A stretch of 29,716 bases of DNA from Gammaproteobacteria bacterium (GTDB lineage Bacteria > Pseudomonadota > Gammaproteobacteria > HK1). Below, one piece after another: positions 7,530-14,992 of the stretch. Positions within the stretch are counted from its first letter, which is position 1. Every line of letters begins with the position of its first letter. The notes beneath the pieces are model-generated. The model was not told where the DNA came from and did not search any database. It was given only the letters and a program-made list of their open reading frames with translations. The stretch covers positions 1-29,716 of the forward strand of contig JAJECB010000441.1 in assembly GCA_022822245.1 (NCBI GenBank), written 5' to 3'. The position numbers were made by a program, and so were the translations under genes.

Positions 7530-8465
7530 ATGGAACTTCTGACCGCGATCTTCTTCACCCCCTTCGTCGAGATGTGGGAGTTCCCCGCGTTCTTCGCCGA
7601 GGTGGTCATCAACGGCCTCCTCACCGGGGTGATGTACTCGCTCGTCGCTCTCGGTTTCGTCCTCATCTTCAAGGCGTCGGAGATCTTCAACTTCGCGCAG
7701 GGGGTGATGGTGCTCTTCGCCGCCCTCTCCCTCGTCGGGCTGATGGAGCTCGGCGTTCCCACCTGGCTCGCCGTCATCCTCGCCCTCGGGATCATGGTCG
7801 TGCTCGCCCTCGTCATCGAACGGGTGATGCTGCGGCCCCTCGTCAACCAGGACCCCTTCATCCTCTTCATGTCGACGATCGGCCTCACCTTCTTCCTCGA
7901 GGGGTTCGGGGAGACCCTGTGGGGCAGCAACGTCAAGCGTCTCGACATCGGGATCCCCAAGGACGTCATCGAGTACCAGGGAGTCCTCCTGAACGAGTTC
8001 GACATCATCGCGGCCGTGGTCGGGGCGATCCTCGTGATCGGCCTCGCGATCTTCTTCACCAAGACCCCCATCGGGCGGGCCCTGCGCGCGGTCGCGGACG
8101 ACCACCAGGCCGCGCTCTCGGTGGGCATTCCCCTCAAGACCATCTGGGTCATCGTGTGGTCGGTCTCCGGCGGGGTGGCCCTCGTCGCCGGGATCATGTG
8201 GGGCGCGAAGAGCGGGGTGCAGTTCTCACTCTCCCTCATCGCCCTGAAGGCCCTGCCGGTGCTGATCCTTGGCGGCCTCACCTCGATTTCGGGGGCCATC
8301 GTGGGCGGCCTCATCATCGGCGTCGGAGAGAAGGTCGCGGAGATCTACTGGGGGCCGCTCATCGGCGGCGCAATCGAGAACTGGTTCGCCTACATCCTCG
8401 CCATGGTGTTCCTGCTGTTCCGTCCGCAGGGGCTCTTCGGCGAACGGATCATCGAACGGGTGTGA
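7530..8465 (+). CDS. LivH-type ABC permease
   Basis: A 311-residue inner-membrane permease of the HAAT family. It has about eight hydrophobic segments. The stretch GVMYSLVALGFVLIFKASEI near residues 33-52 is characteristic, as is the cytoplasmic loop TPIGRALRAVADDHQAALSV with the GRALRA element that contacts the ATPases. The C-terminal GGLTSISGAIVGGLIIGVGE and FRPQGLFG segments are also family marks. It lies 42 bp downstream of livG and 30 bp upstream of the LivM-like gene, so all three are probably cotranscribed. No strong Shine-Dalgarno sequence precedes the ATG. Confidence 0.93.
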   Translation: MELLTAIFFTPFVEMWEFPAFFAEVVINGLLTGVMYSLVALGFVLIFKASEIFNFAQGVMVLFAALSLVGLMELGVPTWLAVILALGIMVVLALVIERVMLRPLVNQDPFILFMSTIGLTFFLEGFGETLWGSNVKRLDIGIPKDVIEYQGVLLNEFDIIAAVVGAILVIGLAIFFTKTPIGRALRAVADDHQAALSVGIPLKTIWVIVWSVSGGVALVAGIMWGAKSGVQFSLSLIALKALPVLILGGLTSISGAIVGGLIIGVGEKVAEIYWGPLIGGAIENWFAYILAMVFLLFRPQGLFGERIIERV

Positions 8466-8495
8466 CGGGGATTATCGGACGGGAATGACGAGAAG

Positions 8496-9572
8496 ATGAT
8501 TTATCGCGAAGCAGGTCAGTTCAAGACGTCGTACGGCACCGACCAGGCGATGCTGCCGATCGCCCAGGACCGCTGGGTGGTCGGGGCGGCGGTGGCCGTC
8601 ATGCTGCTCGTGGTGCCGTTCATCTCGAACGAGTACATGCTCCAGGCGGTCCTCATCCCCTTCCTCATCCTTTCCCTCGCCGCGATCGGGCTCAACCTCC
8701 TCACCGGCTACGCGGGGCAGCTCAGCCTCGGCACCGCCGCGTTCATGGCCGTCGGCGGATACATGGCCTACAAGTTCACCACCATGTTCCCCGGGCTCAA
8801 CCTTCTCGTGGTGTTCCTCTTCTCCGGGGTGTGCGCGGCCGCGGTCGGGCTCGTCTTCGGCATCCCGAGCCTTCGCATCAAGGGCTTCTACCTCGCGGTG
8901 GCGACCCTCGCGGCCCAGTTCTTCCTCAACTGGACCTTCAACAAGGTTCCGTGGTTCTACAACTACAACCCGAGCGGGACGATCACCATGCCTCCGCGCG
9001 AGCTCTTCGGGGTGATGGCGGGCGGGCCGGCCGCGACCGCGGAGACCCGCTACCTCATCGCCCTCGTCGTGGTGGTGGTGCTCACGGTGGTCGCGAAGAA
9101 CCTCGTGCGGGGGCGCATCGGCCGCTCCTGGATGGCGATCCGGGACATGGACATCGCGGCCGAGATCATCGGCTTCCAGCCCTACCAGACGAAGCTCCTC
9201 GCCTTCGCGATCTCTTCGTTCTACTGCGGGGTGGCGGGAGCGATGTACTTCTGTCTCTATCTCGGCAGCGCGGAGAGCGAGGCCTACTCGATTGATCTTT
9301 CCTTCGAAGTGCTGTTCATGGTGATCATCGGTGGGCTCGGGAGCCTGCTCGGCTCGTTCCTCGGGGCGGCGTTCATCGTGCTGCTGCCGATCTTCCTCAC
9401 CAATGCGCCGCAGCTCGTCGGCCTCACCTTGCCCATCGACGTCCAGAAACACATCGAGCTCATGGTGTTCGGCGGCCTCATCGTCTGGTTCCTCATCGTG
9501 GAGCCCCGGGGCCTCGCGCGGCTATGGCAGATCGCGAAGGAAAAGCTCCGCCGCTGGCCGTTTCCATACTGA
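8496..9572 (+). CDS. LivM-type ABC permease
   Basis: A 358-residue second permease of the HAAT system. After a polar N-terminal tail of about 25 residues come the hydrophobic segments; the family motif AIGLNLLTGYAGQLSLGTAA lies near residues 63-82 and IPSLRIKGFYLAVATLA follows. The ATPase-contacting loop has GRIGRSWMAIRDMDIAAEII, and the C-terminal FGGLIVWFLIVEPRGLARLW is typical. It pairs with the LivH-like protein to form the channel. The gene ends 56 bp before the binding-protein ATG, and a candidate -10 box lies in that gap. Confidence 0.93.
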   Translation: MIYREAGQFKTSYGTDQAMLPIAQDRWVVGAAVAVMLLVVPFISNEYMLQAVLIPFLILSLAAIGLNLLTGYAGQLSLGTAAFMAVGGYMAYKFTTMFPGLNLLVVFLFSGVCAAAVGLVFGIPSLRIKGFYLAVATLAAQFFLNWTFNKVPWFYNYNPSGTITMPPRELFGVMAGGPAATAETRYLIALVVVVVLTVVAKNLVRGRIGRSWMAIRDMDIAAEIIGFQPYQTKLLAFAISSFYCGVAGAMYFCLYLGSAESEAYSIDLSFEVLFMVIIGGLGSLLGSFLGAAFIVLLPIFLTNAPQLVGLTLPIDVQKHIELMVFGGLIVWFLIVEPRGLARLWQIAKEKLRRWPFPY

Positions 9573-9593
9573 TGTCGAGCACGATGCGATCTG

Positions 9594-9599
9594 TAGAAT
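9594..9599 (+). promoter_or_regulatory. candidate -10 box for the binding-protein gene
   Basis: TAGAAT lies 29 nt before the ATG at 9629 and would give a very short leader holding the AGGAG Shine-Dalgarno sequence. No -35 box is visible at the right distance. An internal promoter would fit the need for excess binding protein. Confidence 0.35.
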
Positions 9600-9628
9600 C
9601 CCCACCACTTCACCAACAGGAGAAGGTC

Positions 9629-10951
9629 ATGAAGAAGCTGACCACCTACGGCCTCGGCCTCGTCGCGGGGCTCGCCGCGATCGCGGCGACTCCCGCCGCG
9701 TACGCGGACGACCCGCAGTTCTTCCCGATGCTCGTCTACCGGACGGGGCCGTACGCTCCGAACGGGATCCCGAGCGCGAACGGCATGCGCGACTTCTACA
9801 TGCTGACCAACGTGCGTGACGGCGGGGTCAACGGCGTCGAGGTCGCGGTCGAGGAGTGCGAGACCGAGTACAACACCAAGATCGGCGTCGAGTGCTACGA
9901 GCGCCTCAAGGGCAAGCACGGCGGCGCGTCGCTGGTGAACCCCTACAGCACCGGCATCACCTACCAGCTCATCCCGAAGGCGCCGGTCGACGAGGTTCCC
10001 GTCCTCTCCATGGGCTACGGCCGGACCGCCGCCGCGGACGGGCGCGTGTTCAAGTGGGCGTTCAACTTCCCGACCACGTACTGGAGCCAGGCGTCCGCCT
10101 TCATCCGCTACGTCGGTGAGCAGGAAGGGGGGATCGAGAACCTGAGCGGCAAGAAGATCGCCCTCGTCTACCACAACAGCGCCTACGGCAAGGAGCCGAT
10201 CGCGACCCTGGAGAAGCTCTCCGAGATCCACGGCTACGATCTGACCACCCTCGCGGTGGACCACCCCGGGCAGGAGCAGAAGGCCACGTGGCTCCAGATC
10301 CGCCGGCTCCGGCCCGACTGGATCTTCCTTTGGGGCTGGGGGGTCATGAACCAGGTCGCGATCCAGGAGGCGGCCGCCATCCAGTTCCCGATGGACCACT
10401 TCATCGGCGTGTGGTGGTCGGGCAGCGAGAACGACGTCATCCCGGCCGGCGACGCGGCGATTGGCTACAAGGCGGGCACCTTCCACTCGGTGGGCGCGAC
10501 GGCGCAGGTCCACAAGGACATCCTCGAGCACCTCTACGACGGCGATCTCGAAGAGGCGAAGAAGAACGGCTTCGGCGAGGTCCTCTACAACCGGGGTCTC
10601 GTGAACGCGATGCTCGGAATCGAGGCGGTCCGGACTGCGCAGGCCAAGTACGGCAATCGTCGCATGACCGGGGCCGAGGTCCGGTGGGGCCTCGAGAACC
10701 TCGACGTGACCGAGGAACGCCTCGGGGAGCTCGGCTTCGGCGGATACACGCGGCCCATCAAGGTCACCTGCGAGGACCACGAGGGCAACGGCCCGGTGCT
10801 CATCCAGCAGTGGGACGGCGAGCAGTGGAACCTCGTCAGCGACTGGATCGAGCCGATCCGCGAGGTCGTGCGCCCGATGATCGAGGAGGCGGCGGCCGCC
10901 TTCGCGGCGGAGAACAACATCACGCCGCGCGACTGCTCCGCGGAGAGCTGA
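9629..10951 (+). CDS. periplasmic substrate-binding protein of the Liv-type ABC importer
   Basis: A 440-residue protein with a Sec signal peptide: basic MKK, a hydrophobic core over residues 8-20 and a likely cleavage after AYA (24-26). The mature part has the type I periplasmic-binding (LivJ/ABC urea/amide) fold, seen in FPMLVYRTGPYAPNGIPSAN (32-51), KKIALVYHNSAYGKEPI and later blocks. The start is well set by AGGAG at 9618-9622, 6 nt before the ATG. The frame is open further upstream, overlapping the end of the LivM-like gene, but that part is not needed. Position after the permeases and the ligase suggests binding of a carboxylic acid or a larger amide. Close relatives are annotated only as branched-chain amino-acid binding proteins, so specificity is open. 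Confidence 0.92.
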   Translation: MKKLTTYGLGLVAGLAAIAATPAAYADDPQFFPMLVYRTGPYAPNGIPSANGMRDFYMLTNVRDGGVNGVEVAVEECETEYNTKIGVECYERLKGKHGGASLVNPYSTGITYQLIPKAPVDEVPVLSMGYGRTAAADGRVFKWAFNFPTTYWSQASAFIRYVGEQEGGIENLSGKKIALVYHNSAYGKEPIATLEKLSEIHGYDLTTLAVDHPGQEQKATWLQIRRLRPDWIFLWGWGVMNQVAIQEAAAIQFPMDHFIGVWWSGSENDVIPAGDAAIGYKAGTFHSVGATAQVHKDILEHLYDGDLEEAKKNGFGEVLYNRGLVNAMLGIEAVRTAQAKYGNRRMTGAEVRWGLENLDVTEERLGELGFGGYTRPIKVTCEDHEGNGPVLIQQWDGEQWNLVSDWIEPIREVVRPMIEEAAAAFAAENNITPRDCSAES

Positions 10952-10974
10952 TCCTCGACGGCCGGCATCCGGTC

Positions 10975-11008
10975 CCACCCGGCGGAGCGCCTTCGCTCCG
11001 CCGGGTGG
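10975..11008 (+). terminator. perfect 15-bp hairpin between the binding-protein and LivF-like genes
   Basis: The arms at 10975-10989 and 10994-11008 are exact reverse complements around a CCTT loop. The hairpin starts 23 nt after the binding-protein stop and ends 38 nt before the LivF-like ATG. It lacks a T-run, so partial termination or protection of the upstream mRNA is more likely than full termination. Confidence 0.7.
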
Positions 11009-11046
11009 CGGCTTCCCGCACCATCTGATCCGGAGTAGCGCCGCTC

Positions 11047-11886
11047 ATGCAGACCGAGCCCGCCGCCAGCGACGCCAGACCCAAGCCCCTGCTCGCGGTC
11101 AACAACATCGAGGTCATCTACGACCACGTCATCCTCGTGCTGAAGGGGGTCTCCCTGGAGGTGCCGGAGGGCGGCATCGTCGCCCTCCTCGGTGCGAACG
11201 GGGCGGGCAAGAGCACGACCCTGAAGGCGGTATCGAACCTGCTCCCCTCCGAGCGGGGCGAGGTCACGAAAGGAAGCATCGAGTTCCGCGGGGAGCGGGT
11301 GGACCAGCACGGCTCGCCGAGCGATCTCGTCTCCAAGGGCATCGTGCAGGTGATGGAGGGGCGGCGCTGCTTCGAGCACCTCACCGTCGAGGAGAACCTT
11401 CTCACCGGCGCCTATACCCGGAAGGACGGGCGGGCCGCGGTCCACGAGGACCTCGACAAGGTCTACCACTACTTCCCCCGTCTCGGCGAGCGCCGGGACG
11501 CCCAGAGCGGCTACACCTCGGGCGGCGAGCAGCAGATGACCGCGATCGGGCGGGCGCTGATGGCGAAGCCCTCCGTGATCCTCCTCGACGAGCCGTCGAT
11601 GGGCCTCGCCCCCCAGCTCGTGCAGGAGATCTTCGACATCGTCCAGGACCTGAACGAGAAGGAGGGGGTCACGTTCCTCCTCGCCGAGCAGAACACCACC
11701 GTCGCCCTTCGCTACGCGAGCTACGGCTACATCCTGGAGACGGGACGGGTGGTGATGGACGGAGAGGCAAAGTCCCTCGCCGAGAACGAGGACGTGAAGG
11801 AGTTCTACCTCGGGGTGAGCGCGGGGGAGCGCAAGAGCTTCCGCGACACCAAGTCCTACCGCCGGCGCAAGCGCTGGCTCTCCTGA
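11047..11886 (+). CDS. LivF-type ABC transporter ATPase
   Basis: A 279-residue ATPase, the partner of the LivG-like protein. It shows Walker A GANGAGKST (49-57), signature TSGGEQQM (157-164), Walker B VILLDEP (177-183) and the LivF-typical AEQN (213-216), in which the switch His is replaced by Gln. An N-terminal tail of about 15 residues and a basic C-terminal tail, SYRRRKRWLS (270-279), extend the core; such tails are seen in some LivF homologues beside ligases. GGAG at 11031-11034 lies 12 nt from the ATG. The 3' end overlaps the end of a convergent hicB-like gene by 31 bp. Confidence 0.92.
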   Translation: MQTEPAASDARPKPLLAVNNIEVIYDHVILVLKGVSLEVPEGGIVALLGANGAGKSTTLKAVSNLLPSERGEVTKGSIEFRGERVDQHGSPSDLVSKGIVQVMEGRRCFEHLTVEENLLTGAYTRKDGRAAVHEDLDKVYHYFPRLGERRDAQSGYTSGGEQQMTAIGRALMAKPSVILLDEPSMGLAPQLVQEIFDIVQDLNEKEGVTFLLAEQNTTVALRYASYGYILETGRVVMDGEAKSLAENEDVKEFYLGVSAGERKSFRDTKSYRRRKRWLS

Positions 11887-12155
11887 CCGAGCCGTCCGGA
11901 AAGGTCGACCTCCACCAAATCCAGGATCCAGCCTGCGAAATCCGGTTCCCGGCGGAGCGCCTGCAGGGAGCCCGGCGCGGGGATGGTCCCGCCCGTGTCC
12001 AGCGTGGTCTCCACCCACAGCTCGATCGCCTCGACCGCGTTCGCGTACGCCTCTTCCAGGGAATCGCCGGCGGAGAAGCATCCCGGCAGGTCCGGGACGA
12101 CGACGCCGAATGCCGTGTCCTCGTCGCCGCGCTCGATCGCGATCGGGTACTTCAT
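11856..12155 (-). CDS. hicB: HicB-family antitoxin, C-terminally shortened
   Basis: A 99-residue HicB antitoxin. The N-terminal partial-RNase-H-like domain is intact: KYPIAIERG, AFGVVVPDLPGCFSAGDSLE (15-34) and the helix AYANAVEAIELWVET. HicBs of this subfamily usually run to about 130 residues and finish with VDLS...N(I/V)TLP and a ribbon-helix-helix DNA-binding segment. Here the frame ends soon after EVDLSGRLGQESQRLRRR (82-99), inside the antisense of the LivF-like gene's last codons, so the DNA-binding part seems to be missing. The start is the ATG at 12155, 5 nt after the hicA stop. It should still be able to bind HicA; autoregulation is doubtful. Confidence 0.85.
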   Translation of the reverse strand: MKYPIAIERGDEDTAFGVVVPDLPGCFSAGDSLEEAYANAVEAIELWVETTLDTGGTIPAPGSLQALRREPDFAGWILDLVEVDLSGRLGQESQRLRRR

Positions 12156-12160
12156 GGTCG

Positions 12161-12349
12161 TTACCCCTTCGCCAGCCCCGCCTGCTTGCGGATCCGGTTC
12201 ACAAGTCCCCGTCCCAAGTCCTTGCGCGGATGCGGAACACTGACATGGCCCGGTTTCGACGGATGGACAAGGATGTGATGCGAACCGCGCACCCGGTCGA
12301 CGGTCCACCCGTGACGCTCCAATTCCCTGAGCAGGTCCGCGCTCTTCAC
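12161..12349 (-). CDS. hicA: HicA-family mRNA interferase toxin
   Basis: A 62-residue toxin of the double-stranded-RNA-binding-like fold that cleaves mRNA. KSADLLRELERHGW (2-15) and RGSHHILVH (21-29) match HicA, with His24 of GSH as the catalytic residue. I chose the GTG at 12349, which gives the usual HicA length and N-terminus; an AGGTG lies about 13 nt upstream. The frame stays open to 12412, which would add 21 residues. It is followed at once by hicB, the usual toxin-first order. The iron-sulfur protein gene starts 61 bp away in the opposite direction, so the two share a promoter region. Confidence 0.88.
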   Translation of the reverse strand: MKSADLLRELERHGWTVDRVRGSHHILVHPSKPGHVSVPHPRKDLGRGLVNRIRKQAGLAKG

Positions 12350-12410
12350 CGGGCGATCATACACCTCGAACGCGGCATGCTGGCCGCGGACGCGCGCCGA
12401 CGAGGGCAGC

Positions 12411-13106
12411 ATGTACAGGACAGTTGCGGCGGCGGTTGAGCGGACCGGGCTGAAGGTCCGGGGCGGGTTTTACCCCGGGCCGGAGGACGGGGTGCCGAGG
12501 CTCCGGAGCGGGCCGGAGGCGGCGACCCTCATCCTCGTCGGAAACGTCGGATCGAGCGCCTGGGAGCCGTTCCGGGCGGCCGGCTTCCTTGGCCGCTCGG
12601 CGCATCCCCTCGACGACTGGTCGCGGGAGGTCGTCACGGCCCTGGCTCGCGACCTCGGTGCCGATCCGCTCTTCCCCTTCGGCGAGCCGCCCTTCCTTCC
12701 CTTCATCCGCTGGGCGCTTCGCGCCGACACGGTCTGGCCCTCCGTCATGGGGCCCCTTATCCACCCGCGGTACGGCCTGTGGCACGCCTACCGCGGCGCG
12801 CTCTCGTTCCCGGCGCGCTTCGACCTGCCGCCGCCCGACTCCGCCGCCCGCCGTCCCTGCGACGACTGCCGGGAACAACCGTGCCTCGCGCCCTGTCCGG
12901 TCGGGGCGGTGCGCGAGGGGGCATTCGACGCGGCGGGCTGCGCGGACTGGCTGACGGACCGGCCCCGGTGCGAGTGCCGCGAATCCGGGTGTCTCGCCCG
13001 GAGGGCGTGCCCGGTCGGCCGCGCGCACGCCTACGCGGCTCCGCACGCCGCCTTCCACATGACCGCCTTCGCGAAGGCCAACGCCACCCCCCGAAGGGCT
13101 CCGTAG
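12411..13106 (+). CDS. 4Fe-4S ferredoxin-like protein related to the QueG iron-sulfur region
   Basis: A 231-residue soluble protein with nine Cys in its last third. The motif is CDDCREQPCLAPCP (150-163) followed by Cys177, Cys187, Cys189, Cys194 and Cys200-Pro201, consistent with one or two [4Fe-4S] clusters. The N-terminal half has a conserved pattern, LILVGNVGSSAW (40-51), HPLDDWSR (65-72), PFLPFIRWA (94-102) and HPRYGLWHAYRG (118-129). I recognise this from conserved proteobacterial proteins annotated only as 4Fe-4S ferredoxins, with some likeness to epoxyqueuosine reductase. No catalytic function can be assigned. GAGGG lies 4 nt before the ATG. Confidence 0.8.
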   Translation: MYRTVAAAVERTGLKVRGGFYPGPEDGVPRLRSGPEAATLILVGNVGSSAWEPFRAAGFLGRSAHPLDDWSREVVTALARDLGADPLFPFGEPPFLPFIRWALRADTVWPSVMGPLIHPRYGLWHAYRGALSFPARFDLPPPDSAARRPCDDCREQPCLAPCPVGAVREGAFDAAGCADWLTDRPRCECRESGCLARRACPVGRAHAYAAPHAAFHMTAFAKANATPRRAP

Positions 13107-13141
13107 CGAGCTCCCTCCCCAACGGCGTCCAATTCGCTCGA

Positions 13142-13150
13142 TGCTACACT
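13142..13150 (+). promoter_or_regulatory. candidate extended -10 promoter of the dipeptide-type importer
   Basis: TGCTACACT gives a -10-like TACACT at 13145-13150 with TG one base upstream, as in extended -10 promoters. It lies 71 nt before the binding-protein ATG. No -35 box is visible. Its placement just before a palindrome at the likely start point supports the call. Confidence 0.35.
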
Positions 13151-13155
13151 CGGTC

Positions 13156-13171
13156 CAACCCTGGAGGGTTG
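13156..13171. promoter_or_regulatory. 16-bp perfect palindrome at the expected transcription start
   Basis: CAACCCT (13156-13162) and AGGGTTG (13165-13171) are exact reverse complements around GG. It begins 5 bp after the -10-like TACACT, so a bound dimeric repressor would block the start site. No regulator gene is adjacent. Confidence 0.4.
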
Positions 13172-13220
13172 TCTGCTGATTCTCGAATGCAGAGGGACCC
13201 GCAAATAGGGAGGACAAATC

Positions 13221-14720
13221 ATGAGCAGCTTGCGCTTCTTCATTGCGGCGGCGGTCATTGCGGCGGTGCCGACTTCGCTGGTCCATGGCCAGAGCGGGAC
13301 GTTCCGCCAATCCCACGACCTCGGGTTCGGTGCGGGGCTGGTGGATGTCGACCCGGCTTCCAAGGGCCGTTTCTGGCAGGTCACCGAGAAGACGATGAGC
13401 CGCCTGGTTCGGCCAGGCGAGAGCGGGGAGCCGGAGCCGAACCTGGCGACGGAGTGGTCGGCGAACGAGACCGCGACCGAATGGGTTTTCAAGTTGCGTG
13501 AAGGGGTCAAGTTCCACGACGGATCCGACTTCGACGCGGCCGACGTGGTTCATTCCCTGGAGCACATCAGAGACCCCGAATTCGATTCTCCCGCCGCTTC
13601 GGTCATTGCGATGGTGGACACGATCGAGGCCGTCGACCCGCTGACCGTCAAGATGACGCTCTCGGCGCCTTACGCGGACCTCCCGTTGCAGCTCATGGAC
13701 TATCGCATCCGGATGATCCCGGAAGGTTCGGCGGACACCATCGCAACCACCGGGATTGGAACCGGCCCCTTCATTCTCGACACCCTCGATCCCCAGGGGA
13801 CCACCGTTCTGAAGGCGAATCCCGACTACTGGGAGGGGCCGCCGGGTGTCGAGACCATTGAAATCATCGCCATCGCGGATGCGCAGGCGCGCGTGCAGGC
13901 GTTGCTCGGTGGCCAGATCGACGTGCTCGGCTACGGTGACCTGTCCGGTCAGCAGATTGCGCTCTTCGAGCAGAATCCGAACTTCGAGGTGAGGGCCGTG
14001 CCGACCGGCGACTGGATGGGCATCGTCTTCCGGACCGACCTCGAACCGTTCACCGACGCCCGCCTCCGCAAGGCGTTGCGAATAGCAACCGATCGCCAGG
14101 CCATGGTCGACCTCGTTCTGGGCCCTGACGGAGGCATCGTGACCTGTGATCACCCCGTGTGGACGGGGGATCAATACCGCGCAACGTTCGATTGCCCACC
14201 GCAGATAGACGAGGCCAGGCGGCTGCTCGCCGAAGCCGGTTATCCGGACGGGATCGAGTTCGACATCACCACCAGCAACATCGACCCCAGGTTCATTCCG
14301 CTGGTGGAGGTGTATCAGCAACAGGTCGCGAAGGCCGGCATCAAGGTCAACATCGTGTTGGCCCCGGCGGACGGATACTGGTCGGAAGTGTGGATGAAGG
14401 AGCCGGTAGTGACCACCAGATGGGGTCAGCGGCCCGCCGATCAGATTCTTAACGAAGACTACCGCGGCGGCGCGCCCTGGAACGAGACGTACTGGAACCG
14501 TTCCGATTTCGACGCGATGCTGGACGCGGCGCGGACGGAGCTCGATTTCGAGAAGCGCAAGGATCTGTACCGTCAACTGCAGGAGATGCTGTACGAGGAG
14601 GGCGGATCGATGATCCCCTTCCACATCAACCAGGCGGTTGCCACCACGGCCAGGGTCTCCGGTCTGCAGGCGGTGTTTGCCGACGCCATCCGCTACCACC
14701 TCGTGCACGTGAGCGACTAG
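13221..14720 (+). CDS. periplasmic binding protein of a dipeptide/oligopeptide-type ABC importer (SBP family 5)
   Basis: A 499-residue DppA/OppA-family protein. A signal peptide covers residues 1 to about 23. The family blocks are present: EPNLATEWSANE, WVFKLREGVKFHDGSDFDAA with the usual FxLRxGVKFHDG pattern, GTGPFIL, and LRKALRIATDRQAMVDLVL with the conserved A-DR. It would deliver peptides or other compounds (nickel, sugars and opines are known for the family) to the downstream permeases. AGGGAGGA at 13208-13215 is a strong Shine-Dalgarno sequence. Codon use is visibly less GC-biased at third positions than in the liv-type genes. Confidence 0.93.
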   Translation: MSSLRFFIAAAVIAAVPTSLVHGQSGTFRQSHDLGFGAGLVDVDPASKGRFWQVTEKTMSRLVRPGESGEPEPNLATEWSANETATEWVFKLREGVKFHDGSDFDAADVVHSLEHIRDPEFDSPAASVIAMVDTIEAVDPLTVKMTLSAPYADLPLQLMDYRIRMIPEGSADTIATTGIGTGPFILDTLDPQGTTVLKANPDYWEGPPGVETIEIIAIADAQARVQALLGGQIDVLGYGDLSGQQIALFEQNPNFEVRAVPTGDWMGIVFRTDLEPFTDARLRKALRIATDRQAMVDLVLGPDGGIVTCDHPVWTGDQYRATFDCPPQIDEARRLLAEAGYPDGIEFDITTSNIDPRFIPLVEVYQQQVAKAGIKVNIVLAPADGYWSEVWMKEPVVTTRWGQRPADQILNEDYRGGAPWNETYWNRSDFDAMLDAARTELDFEKRKDLYRQLQEMLYEEGGSMIPFHINQAVATTARVSGLQAVFADAIRYHLVHVSD

Positions 14721-14768
14721 GGCTTTCCGCCCATGCGGGCTCGGTTCGGGGGGAACGGAGAACGCTCC

Positions 14769-14803
14769 GCGGCCGCCGGTCTTGACGGATGACCGGTGGC
14801 CGC
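14769..14803 (+). terminator. hairpin after the dipeptide-type binding-protein gene
   Basis: Arms 14769-14781 and 14791-14803 form a 13-bp stem with one G-T pair around a 9-nt loop, 49 nt after the stop. It is one of three inverted repeats in the 272-bp gap before the permease; the others are CCGGCG/CGCCGG at 14839-14852 and CCGGCC/GGCCGG at 14885-14904. There is no T-run. Confidence 0.5.
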
Positions 14804-14992
14804 TCCCGCGCCGCGCACGGTATTTCTCATCACGGGCTCCGGCGAGCGCCGGTGCCAGCCGAAGCTCGACGGAACCGAGGACTGCCGGCCCGAGACCCGG
14901 CCGGATTGGGTCGGGAATCTCGCCCGCGTGAGGTTCGAGGCTATTTGACCCGAGTCCGTACCCATACCTGACGGCCGCGAACCGGGGTCGAC

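Noticed and set aside
12357..14708. A 783-codon minus-strand frame opposite the iron-sulfur and dipeptide-binding genes
   Set aside because: It is the antisense shadow of two well-supported genes and shows no family pattern.
14789..14971. A 60-codon frame in the gap between the dipeptide-binding and DppB-like genes
   Set aside because: It has no ribosome site and no recognisable pattern, and it overlaps the inverted repeats of the gap.
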